Source of the DNA: an uncultured Erythrobacter sp.
GTDB lineage: Bacteria; Pseudomonadota; Alphaproteobacteria; Sphingomonadales; Sphingomonadaceae
Direction: 5' to 3'
Length of the DNA: 64,000 nucleotides
Assembly: GCA_947488325.1 (NCBI GenBank)
Contig: CANKYZ010000001.1
Span: 682,001 to 746,000 of the forward strand
Shown: in pieces, positions 56,931 to 64,000 of the stretch
Layout of the letters: the number at the start of each line of letters is the position of its first letter
How positions within the stretch are numbered: position 1 is the stretch's first letter
Notes under the pieces: model-generated
What the model was told of the DNA's origin: nothing
Databases searched by the model: none
What the model saw: the letters and a program-made list of their open reading frames with translations, nothing else
Translations under genes and position numbers: made by a program

Positions 56931-58109
56931 ATGGCATTCACATCCACGATATTGTTACTGGGCTCTGGCGAGCTGGGTCGTGAATTCACGATTTCGGCAA
57001 AGCGCCTGGGCGCACGGGTCATTGCCTGTGATGCCTATGAAGGTGCGCCTGCAATGCAGGTAGCTGATGCGGCTGAAGTGTTCTCGATGCTCGATGGAGA
57101 GGCTCTACGCGCCGCTGTGCTAACGCATACACCCGATTATATCGTCCCTGAAATCGAAGCGATCCGCACCGAAATCCTCGCTGAATTGGAAGCAGAAGGG
57201 TTCAACGTAATTCCTTCCGCGCGCGCTGCGCAATTGACGATGAACCGCGATGCGATCCGCGATTTGGCCGCTGAAGAAATGGATCTTACGACTTCGCGCT
57301 ATCGCTATGCCGAAAGCTTGGAGGAAGTTCGTGAAGGCGCGGCCTATGCCGGTTTTCCCTGTGTGATAAAGCCGGTTATGTCGTCATCGGGCAAGGGTCA
57401 GAGCAAAGTCGATAGCGAAGCAGAATTAGGGGCTGCGTGGAATTGCGCCTGCGCCAATATGCGCGGTGACCGAGCGCGTGTGATTGTCGAACAATTCATC
57501 GATTTTGATTACGAGATCACTCTGCTGACCGTGCGCCATGCAGGCGGCATCAATTTTTGTGATCCCATTGGCCATCGGCAAGAGCGCGGTGATTATCAGG
57601 AAAGCTGGCAACCCGCCGCAATGTCGCCCGAAGTGTTGTCAAAAGCGCAAGATATGGCAACCAAGGTTGTGAGTGCGTTGGAAGGGGAAGGGCGAGGCTG
57701 GGGCCTGTTTGGCGTCGAATTCTTTGTAAAAGGCGAAGAGGTGATTTTCTCCGAACTCTCTCCCAGACCGCATGACACCGGCATGGTGACAATGATTTCG
57801 CAGGACCTTTCCGAATTCGATCTGCACGCTCGCGCGGTTTTGGGTCTGCCAATTCTAGGCGATGAACCGGCCTTTCCTGCTGCATCGGCAGTGGTTTTGG
57901 CCGACCGGGATAGCACTGATTTCGGCTATGAGGGCGTTGCCGATGCTCTTGGGCTCAGCCCCAATGTCGACATTCGCATTTTTGGCAAGCCTTCCACGCG
58001 CCCCAATCGCCGCATGGCGGTTGCGTTGGCCGCTGGGGAGGACACCGATGATGCGCGCGCTTTGGCTGCAGAGGCAGCAAGTAAGCTTCGCATTGCCTAT
58101 CGTGACTAG
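56931..58109 (+). CDS. purT: Formate-dependent phosphoribosylglycinamide formyltransferase
   Basis: PurT makes formyl-GAR from GAR, formate and ATP in purine synthesis. The 392-residue product is an ATP-grasp enzyme: STILLLGSGELGREFTISAK at the N-terminus, FPCVIKPVMSSSGKGQSKV (ATP loop), and FFVKGEEVIFSELSPRPHDTG in the C-terminal part. A longer frame runs upstream, but the ATG at 56931 matches the family start. The formate can come from purU, two genes downstream. Confidence 0.96.
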   Translation: MAFTSTILLLGSGELGREFTISAKRLGARVIACDAYEGAPAMQVADAAEVFSMLDGEALRAAVLTHTPDYIVPEIEAIRTEILAELEAEGFNVIPSARAAQLTMNRDAIRDLAAEEMDLTTSRYRYAESLEEVREGAAYAGFPCVIKPVMSSSGKGQSKVDSEAELGAAWNCACANMRGDRARVIVEQFIDFDYEITLLTVRHAGGINFCDPIGHRQERGDYQESWQPAAMSPEVLSKAQDMATKVVSALEGEGRGWGLFGVEFFVKGEEVIFSELSPRPHDTGMVTMISQDLSEFDLHARAVLGLPILGDEPAFPAASAVVLADRDSTDFGYEGVADALGLSPNVDIRIFGKPSTRPNRRMAVALAAGEDTDDARALAAEAASKLRIAYRD

Positions 58110-58129
58110 CCGCACTAATCGCTGCCGCC

Positions 58130-59140
58130 ATGACCAATTTTTCAAAAAGCGCGGCCATGATGCAGCGCGGTATCGATTTTCTTGGCTGCGAGACTGCGAT
58201 CCTTTGCGGTGCGATGAGCTGGGTGTCTGAACGCAATCTGGTTTCTGCCATTTCCAATGCCGGCGGTTTTGGCGTGATAGCATGCGGGGCGATGACACCC
58301 GATCTGCTCGACACAGAAATTGCTGAGACAAAGGCGCGGACTGACAAGCCGTTCGGCGTCAACCTCATCACTATGCATCCGCAGTTGTTCGATCTCATTG
58401 CTATCTGCGCCAAGCACAAGATCACTCATGTCGTGCTTGCGGGCGGAATCCCGCCCAAGGGCAGCGTTGAGGCGATCAAAGAGTTTGGCGGCAAAGTCAT
58501 CGTCTTTGCACCCACATTGGCTCTGGCGAAAAAACTGTTGCGATCTGGCGGCGATGCGCTGGTGATTGAGGGGATGGAAGCTGGCGGCCATATCGGTCCG
58601 GTTGCGACTAGCGTGTTAGCGCAGGAATTTCTGCCCGTCCTTGCTGAAGAACACATTGTCTTTGTCGCAGGCGGAATTGGCCGCGGAGAGGCGATTGCCA
58701 GCTATCTGGAAATGGGAGCCTGCGGCGTGCAACTCGGTACACGTTTTGCCTGCGCAACAGAAAGCATCGCGCACCCTGATTTCAAGAAGGCATTTTTCCG
58801 CGCCAAGGCCCGCGATGCGGATGCCAGTGTTCAGGTCGATCCGCGCCTGCCGGTGATCCCGGTTCGTGCTTTGAAGAACAAAGGCACCGAGGAATTCACC
58901 GCCAAGCAAATCGAAGTGGCGGGCAAGTTGGACCGCGAAGAGGTCGATATGCTCGAAGCGCAATTGCAGATCGAACAATTCTGGGCAGGTGCACTGCGCC
59001 GCGCGGTGATTGACGGCGATGTCGAGAATGGCAGTCTGATGGCCGGCCAGTCGGTTGGCATGGTCAAAGCCGAAGAGCCAGCGGCAGGCATTATCGCGCA
59101 GCTGATGCAGGAATGCGAAGCTGCACTTTCAAAGCGATAG
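58130..59140 (+). CDS. Nitronate monooxygenase family flavoprotein
   Basis: The 336-residue product is a TIM-barrel flavoenzyme of the nitronate monooxygenase / enoyl-ACP reductase II superfamily: GAMSWVSERNLVSAISNAGG, VVLAGGIPPKGSVEAIK, GMEAGGHIGPVATS and FVAGGIGRGEAIASYLEMGA. These flavin-binding blocks are clear; the substrate (nitronates or other) is not. It starts 20 bases after purT and is followed by purU, so it belongs to that transcript. Confidence 0.85.
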   Translation: MTNFSKSAAMMQRGIDFLGCETAILCGAMSWVSERNLVSAISNAGGFGVIACGAMTPDLLDTEIAETKARTDKPFGVNLITMHPQLFDLIAICAKHKITHVVLAGGIPPKGSVEAIKEFGGKVIVFAPTLALAKKLLRSGGDALVIEGMEAGGHIGPVATSVLAQEFLPVLAEEHIVFVAGGIGRGEAIASYLEMGACGVQLGTRFACATESIAHPDFKKAFFRAKARDADASVQVDPRLPVIPVRALKNKGTEEFTAKQIEVAGKLDREEVDMLEAQLQIEQFWAGALRRAVIDGDVENGSLMAGQSVGMVKAEEPAAGIIAQLMQECEAALSKR

Positions 59141-59191
59141 GGTCACAACCATGTTTTGCACCACGCCACCTCGCTTAATCGTGTGCCCTGC

Positions 59192-60061
59192 ATGAGCGGA
59201 CCGTTGATCCTAACGCTCGATTGCGCCGACCGGCCAGGTATCACCGCGCAGGTCGCGGGGTTTCTGTTTGAGCGCGGCTGCAACATTCTGGACGCGCAGC
59301 AATTTAACGACCGAGTCCGCGATGACGGCGGCGATGACCGCTTCTTCATGCGGGTTGTCTTTGACGCAGGCCAGCATACGAGCGACGCTCTGCGAAGCGA
59401 ATTTGCGGATTTTGCAGCGGATTTTGCGATGCGTTGGAAGATCGCTCAGCGTGATCGTGCGCGGCGTGCGATTATTATGGTGAGCAAGATGGATCATTGC
59501 CTTGTCGATCTGCTCTATCGGTGGCGTACGGGCGAAATGGTGATTGATCCGGTTGCAATAGTTTCAAACCACCCGCGAGAGGCGGCGATCCGCACCGATA
59601 TTGGCGCGATCCCGTTTCATCACATGCCAGTCACGCTCGAAACCAAACCGCAACAGGAAGCAAGACTGCGTGATTTGGCCGAGCAACTTGATGCCGAACT
59701 GATCGTGCTGGCGCGGTACATGCAGATATTCTCCGACGAACAATCCGCGCATTTCGCCGGAAGATGTATCAATATCCACCACAGCTTCTTGCCCGGTTTC
59801 AAGGGGGCAAAACCTTACACTCAGGCGCATGATCGCGGGGTAAAGATCATCGGCGCGACTGCGCATTTCGTAACCGCAGACCTGGATGAAGGGCCGATCA
59901 TTCATCAGGATGTTGAACGGATCAGCCATACTGACAATCCATCCGATCTTGTCCGCAAAGGCCGTGATATTGAACGTCGCGTGCTGGCAGAAGCGGTGCG
60001 GTTGTTCGTCCAAGAACGCGTTCTTATGAATGGTATGCGGACGGTCGTGTTCCAGGATTAA
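59192..60061 (+). CDS. purU: Formyltetrahydrofolate deformylase
   Basis: PurU releases formate from 10-formyl-THF, feeding PurT and balancing the one-carbon pool. The 289-residue product has an N-terminal ACT domain ([20 protein letters not shown]) and a formyltransferase-like domain with the conserved [17 protein letters not shown] and [20 protein letters not shown]. The His and Asp of the active site are present. The ATG at 59192 is the family start. Third gene of the purT group. Confidence 0.95.
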   Translation: MSGPLILTLDCADRPGITAQVAGFLFERGCNILDAQQFNDRVRDDGGDDRFFMRVVFDAGQHTSDALRSEFADFAADFAMRWKIAQRDRARRAIIMVSKMDHCLVDLLYRWRTGEMVIDPVAIVSNHPREAAIRTDIGAIPFHHMPVTLETKPQQEARLRDLAEQLDAELIVLARYMQIFSDEQSAHFAGRCINIHHSFLPGFKGAKPYTQAHDRGVKIIGATAHFVTADLDEGPIIHQDVERISHTDNPSDLVRKGRDIERRVLAEAVRLFVQERVLMNGMRTVVFQD

Positions 60062-60078
60062 CTCAAACGGAGAATGCT

Positions 60079-60480
60079 GTGATTGTCGAACGTCTCGATC
60101 ATGTGAATATCATCACAGATGACCTTGCCGCAACCGCGCGCTTCTATGCCGAATTGCTCGATCTGAAAGAAGGTGACGGCCCGCCGCCAATGAAGCTGGA
60201 GCAAGTCCGCTGGATGTTTGACGCCGGCGGCAACGCAATTCTGCATCTCAATTCAGCGGACTTCCCACGCCTCTATGATCGCACTGTTGATCACAGTGAG
60301 GCGACTGGCGCGATTCATCATGTCGCGCTGCGCTGCGGTGATTTTGAGGTCGTAAGGGCGCGGCTCGACGCGCGCGGCGCCGAATACCAGATCAACGAAG
60401 TGCCAGCGGCGAATCTGCGGCAAATTTTCACCAGTGACCCGAACAATGTGTTATTAGAGCTGAATTTCTTCGCAGACTAA
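60079..60480 (+). CDS. VOC family (glyoxalase/dioxygenase-like) protein
   Basis: The 133-residue product has two babbab modules of the vicinal oxygen chelate fold: ERLDHVNIITDDLAATARFY, a second His in IHHVALRCGDF, and a final Glu in NVLLELNFF, which could bind a metal. It begins with GTG at 60079 behind CGGAGAA, 17 bases after purU. Function cannot be set from sequence. Confidence 0.82.
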   Translation: MIVERLDHVNIITDDLAATARFYAELLDLKEGDGPPPMKLEQVRWMFDAGGNAILHLNSADFPRLYDRTVDHSEATGAIHHVALRCGDFEVVRARLDARGAEYQINEVPAANLRQIFTSDPNNVLLELNFFAD

Positions 60481-60505
60481 TCCACCAAAGCAGCGTGCAT
60501 TCCCC

Positions 60506-62647
60506 CTATTCGGTCTCAATCTCTTTATCCTCATTAGCGCGGTGAATGACGTAAGCGCGGATCGCCTCAACCTCATCACGTGACAGGGATTCTGCAAATC
60601 CAACCATTCCGTTGTCAGACAGGATGCCGTCATGAACCACGGCGGCCCAGCTTCCCGCATTGTCCAAAGTGCCAGATCGCCTGAGGTCGGGCAGCACGGT
60701 TGACCCAACCGCAGCAGGTGCATGGCATACAGCGCAATATCGCGTGTATTTCTCACCGCCCAGCGCAATCACTTCTTGCGAAGCTCGGCTAGGCGGCGGA
60801 TCGAGAGGCAGCTCAGCGAGCTCCATTTCGGCAGGCAATTCCCCTGTCGCGCCGATCTTGAACACCAACAGTCGAGAAACATTGCGAACTGGTGCCTTGG
60901 CCGCAATCAATCCGCCATCGACGGTCAAGGCGTAGCCGCCGCCCCAACCGGCCAGCACGGCAACATATTGCTCTCCATTCACGGTGAAGGTAATCGGCGG
61001 TGCAACCACGCCCGTTTGCGCGGCAAAACTCCACAGCTTCTCGCCAGAACTTGCATCATAGGCGTTGAATTCGCTGCCCGCCGTGCCTTGGAAGACCAGG
61101 CCCCCTCCGGTTGCGAGAAGCCCGCCATTCCATGGTCCAGGATGTTCGACCGTCCAACGTGCTTCCTGCGCCACTGGATCCCAAGCTACCAACATGCCCC
61201 GCAGCGTCCCTGCAACTTCGCGCCGGATGCCCAGATCAGGAGGCAAATCGCCTGCGCCAAGGTCAAATCCTAAGTTGAAACCGCGCGCACGATCAGGTTT
61301 CCAGTTCTCTTCGGGTGCATAGACCATGCCCGCTTCAAAGGCAGGGATGAAGACAAGGTTTTCATCCGGGTGATAGGCCATCGGGTGCCAATTATGGCCG
61401 CCAAGCGCGCCTGGAGTGACCAGAGCAGGCTCACCCGTCTTGTCGATCCGCGCTTCGGGATTTTCAATCGGGCGGCCCGTTTCAGGATCAATCCCGCTCG
61501 CCCAGTTTACGCCAACATAGGGCTCTGCGCTGATGAACTCTCCGGTAACGCGATCGATGACGTAAAAGAACCCGTTCTTGGGTGCCTGCATCAACACTTG
61601 CCGCGCTTCGCCTTCGATCTCCATATCAGCAAGGATAATGTGCTGCGTCGCGGTGTAGTCCCATGTTTCGCCCGGCGTGGTCTGATAATGCCAGACATAT
61701 TCGCCAGTGCTGGGGCGGATCGCGACGATGCTGGAAAGGTAGAGATTGTCGCCCTCTCCCGTTCCGTCTTCACCCGGCGAACGATAGGCGCGGTTCCAAG
61801 GTGATCCATTGCCGACACCAATATACAGCAGGTCGAGCTCAGGATCGTAAGCCATCGAATCCCACACCGTTCCGCCGCCGCCAATTGCGTCTGATCCGGC
61901 GAGCACTTCGGTGTTCCACGTCTCTGCCGCTGCTTGCATATATTCAGCGGATTCTTCGTCCTCACGGCCATCAGGCACGGTGTAGAAGCGCCACAGCTCT
62001 TCGCCATCATTCACATCATAGGCCGCGACATAGCCGCGTACGCCAAATTCTGCACCGCCATTGCCGATGATAATTTTGCCATCGATCACGCGTGGGGCGC
62101 CGGTGACGGTATAGCTCTTGTCAGGATCGGTGGTTTGCACCTCCCACTGAACCGCGCCCGTATCGCGATCAAGCGACACCAACCGCCCGTCCAGCGTACC
62201 GAGGAACAGGCTGGTGCCCCATGTCGCCAGACCTCGGTTCACGACGTCACAGCAAGCCTTTGCGGCGGTTTCACCGGGGACCTCTGGGTCATAATCCCAC
62301 AGCAGCTCTCCGCTCACCGCGTCAAAGGCCTTCACCTTGCTCCATGCGGTGGTGAGATAGAGCTTGCCATCCATCACTAGCGGCGTGGCTTCCTGCCCGC
62401 GCGCTGTGTCCATATCAGCAGACCAAGCAAGGCCAAGTTCGCCGACATTTTCCACACTGATCTGATCAAGCGGAGAGAAACGCTGCTCAGAATAAGTGCG
62501 CCCATGAGTGATCCAATTGGCGTCATCTTCGCCCGCACTCGTCAGCATGGCAGCATTGATGCCATCTTCGCCGATCATCGTATCGCACGCCGCCACGCCA
62601 AATGCGCCCAACGCCAGCAAAGGCGCTGCCCAGATTGCTTGATTCAT
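60506..62647 (-). CDS. PQQ-dependent quinohaemoprotein alcohol dehydrogenase, lipoprotein-like
   Basis: The 713-residue product combines an eight-bladed PQQ propeller with a C-terminal cytochrome c domain. The adjacent Cys pair in AAKACCDVV, the catalytic Asp in ETWDYTATQ, and the haem motif CAVCHA with a Met ligand near NGMVGFAES are present. The N-terminus ends in a lipobox-like GVAAC (Cys21), so it may be lipid-anchored rather than soluble periplasmic. AGGAGAGG precedes the ATG at 62647. It diverges from the dienelactone hydrolase-like gene; no PQQ synthesis genes are near. Confidence 0.93.
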   Translation of the reverse strand: MNQAIWAAPLLALGAFGVAACDTMIGEDGINAAMLTSAGEDDANWITHGRTYSEQRFSPLDQISVENVGELGLAWSADMDTARGQEATPLVMDGKLYLTTAWSKVKAFDAVSGELLWDYDPEVPGETAAKACCDVVNRGLATWGTSLFLGTLDGRLVSLDRDTGAVQWEVQTTDPDKSYTVTGAPRVIDGKIIIGNGGAEFGVRGYVAAYDVNDGEELWRFYTVPDGREDEESAEYMQAAAETWNTEVLAGSDAIGGGGTVWDSMAYDPELDLLYIGVGNGSPWNRAYRSPGEDGTGEGDNLYLSSIVAIRPSTGEYVWHYQTTPGETWDYTATQHIILADMEIEGEARQVLMQAPKNGFFYVIDRVTGEFISAEPYVGVNWASGIDPETGRPIENPEARIDKTGEPALVTPGALGGHNWHPMAYHPDENLVFIPAFEAGMVYAPEENWKPDRARGFNLGFDLGAGDLPPDLGIRREVAGTLRGMLVAWDPVAQEARWTVEHPGPWNGGLLATGGGLVFQGTAGSEFNAYDASSGEKLWSFAAQTGVVAPPITFTVNGEQYVAVLAGWGGGYALTVDGGLIAAKAPVRNVSRLLVFKIGATGELPAEMELAELPLDPPPSRASQEVIALGGEKYTRYCAVCHAPAAVGSTVLPDLRRSGTLDNAGSWAAVVHDGILSDNGMVGFAESLSRDEVEAIRAYVIHRANEDKEIETE

Positions 62648-62756
62648 GAAACCCTCTCCTTGGCGGTCATGTTGGCGCTTACAAGCGAGCTTGTCCATCT
62701 CCCACAGTGCGGCCTATGAGGTTTGAGAAGAGACACAAATTTGGAGATCAGGCGCG

Positions 62757-63644
62757 ATGTGTGATGAAGCAAAACTCAAAATTTGGGCAGCTAAAGCGGT
62801 GACCCGCCGGCAGTTCGGCGTGTTGGCTGGTGCTGCGGCAGTCGCGGCATGTGGCCCAAGTGACGTGATATATGGGGATATACTTACAGAAGAAGGAAAG
62901 CCGGTGAGTGCGGTAGAAGCCGTGACTTTCGAAACCAGCGATGGAACCATGGATGCTACGTTCGTGAGCCAGTTAGACGGTGCTCATCCTGGGGTAATTC
63001 TCTGGCCAGATATCGCAGGTTTGCGCAATGCCAAGGTTGAAATGGCGCATAGGCTTGCAGGCGAAGGCTATTCTGTGCTCATCCTCAATCCCTATTACCG
63101 TGATGTGGCGGGCGAACAATTCGCCGATTTTGCCGACTTTATTGGAAATGACGGGTTCGACAAAGTCGGCCCATGGCGCAGTCAGTTAAACGCCGATGCG
63201 ATTGGACGCGATGCGATTGCGGCGGCGACGTGGCTTGATGCACAAGACACAGTAGACACCGAACGCGGGATCGGCACGCAGGGTTACTGTATGGGCGGTC
63301 CCTTCGCCATCTGGAGTGCAGCAGCAGTGCCGGATCGGATCAAGGCAGCAGCAAGCTTTCACGGTGGCGGATTGGTCCGTGCAGACGACCCTCTCAGCCC
63401 GCATCGTGTGCTTGACCGAACAGATGCAAGCTTTCTGATAGCGGTCGCGCAGGACGATGATGCCGCAGCTCCAGAGGTGAAGGGGGCCTTTGCCGAAGCG
63501 GCTGAATTGGCGGGGCGCAATGCTAAGGTAGATGTCTATGCCGGGGATCACGGCTGGACCGTTCCGGATAGCCCATCCTATGCGGCACCTGCGGCAGAGC
63601 TGGCCTATGCCGATTTGCTGACCCTATATGGCGCAAATTTGTAG
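62757..63644 (+). CDS. Dienelactone hydrolase family lipoprotein with twin-arginine signal
   Basis: The 295-residue product starts with a Tat motif (TRRQFGVLAG, Arg17-Arg18) and a lipobox VAAC (Cys32). The alpha/beta hydrolase core has the dienelactone hydrolase nucleophile Cys178 (GYCMGG), an Asp near 233-235 and His265 (GDHGW). Folded export to the envelope is expected. It is 109 bases from the divergent PQQ dehydrogenase start; a shared promoter region is likely. Real substrate unknown. Confidence 0.85.
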   Translation: MCDEAKLKIWAAKAVTRRQFGVLAGAAAVAACGPSDVIYGDILTEEGKPVSAVEAVTFETSDGTMDATFVSQLDGAHPGVILWPDIAGLRNAKVEMAHRLAGEGYSVLILNPYYRDVAGEQFADFADFIGNDGFDKVGPWRSQLNADAIGRDAIAAATWLDAQDTVDTERGIGTQGYCMGGPFAIWSAAAVPDRIKAAASFHGGGLVRADDPLSPHRVLDRTDASFLIAVAQDDDAAAPEVKGAFAEAAELAGRNAKVDVYAGDHGWTVPDSPSYAAPAAELAYADLLTLYGANL

Positions 63645-63843
63645 GAAACTGCCTCAAGCACTCTCGGTCTGATTTTCCTACATTGACGCACTGCGATATG
63701 CCGGATGAATAGTGTTTGTGGCGCAGAATTGCGAAAAACGAAAAGTCACACTTTTTGGCCTGCTGCACCCCGTAAACCGCGCTTTTAAGATAGGGCAACG
63801 CGGTCCATGTTTTGGCGCGAAACGACTTAAACGGGATCTGCAG

Positions 63844-64000
63844 TCAAGCGGCGCTTTCGCGTTCTTTGCTGCGTTCATTGCTCAGGCCAAAGCGTCCAAA
63901 TTTGCGGTAACGCAGCATCCATTTGTCGAGAAACAGGCCCAGCGCGCGCGGCTGAATGCCGAGATCATCGAATGTACGGGTGTCGCCGGAAACGGTGCTG
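63844..64000 (-). CDS. C-terminal tail of a minus-strand gene (3' part only)
   Basis: A frame that enters from the right edge ends with TGA at 63844-63846. The visible end (TFDDLGIQPRALGLFLDKW, MLRYRKFGRFGLSNERSKE) resembles the C-terminus of sphingomonad NAD(P)-binding NDUFA9-type (complex I-associated) proteins as I remember them. About 52 codons are visible, so this is a weak identification. Confidence 0.45.
   Translation of the reverse strand, partial: STVSGDTRTFDDLGIQPRALGLFLDKWMLRYRKFGRFGLSNERSKERESAA

Overview
The window reads as a chromosomal segment of an alphaproteobacterium, most likely a marine sphingomonad of the Erythrobacteraceae (Erythrobacter, Qipengyuania or Altererythrobacter-like). 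The pointers are moderate GC, a GapR-type small DNA-binding protein, DUF1244, YebC next to RuvC, class III and SCOT CoA-transferases, many lipoproteins, a PQQ alcohol dehydrogenase and a PL7 alginate lyase. This placement is inference from gene content and protein style; no 16S gene is present. I see no tRNA or rRNA gene, CRISPR array, insertion sequence or prophage.

Layout. 1-3.3 kb: the tail of an unidentified gene, then lnt and metK; metK has a structured leader that hides its ribosome binding site. 3.3-7.1 kb: a minus-strand CoA-transferase operon in which a HAD-type lipoprotein gene sits between the two SCOT subunit genes. 7.3-9.9 kb: a candidate small RNA ending in an orphan terminator, then a CDC48/VCP-type AAA ATPase. 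9.9-13.8 kb: MscS channel and polA. 14-20 kb: LEA-like lipoprotein, beta-lactamase-fold hydrolase, DUF305-LVIVD fusion, DUF885 lipoprotein. 20.2-24.7 kb: groESL with CIRCE and a sigma-32-like promoter, a MATE transporter, a CPBP protease. 25-26.8 kb: an unrecognised membrane-anchored protein and a decayed serpin gene.

26.9-39.4 kb: rplJ-rplL (minus, with an L10-type leader) are separated from rpoB-rpoC (plus) by a micropeptide/DUF2975/XRE operon and a PRMT-like methyltransferase. 39.4-44 kb: alginate lyase, gltX and a discoidin lipoprotein with a partial autotransporter barrel. 44-54.7 kb: pyk, DUF1244, a SLOG-cyclase fusion, GapR, YbjQ, a second CPBP protease, yebC-ruvC, arsC-like, glycerophosphodiesterase, ubiG and lysC. 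54.8-56.9 kb: a PilZ-XRE fusion and a degenerate GGDEF protein, separated by an AT-rich gap. 56.9-64 kb: purT, a nitronate monooxygenase-like gene and purU (a formate production and use group), a VOC protein, the PQQ alcohol dehydrogenase diverging from a dienelactone hydrolase-like lipoprotein, and the tail of a further minus-strand gene.

Most of the window is ordinary housekeeping. The parts most worth a second look are the metK leader, the orphan-terminator RNA at about 7.35-7.44 kb, the scoA-HAD-scoB operon, the PilZ-XRE/GGDEF pair, the SLOG-cyclase, the hairpin over the ybjQ start and the serpin remnant. No search was run, so family names rest on motifs read by eye.
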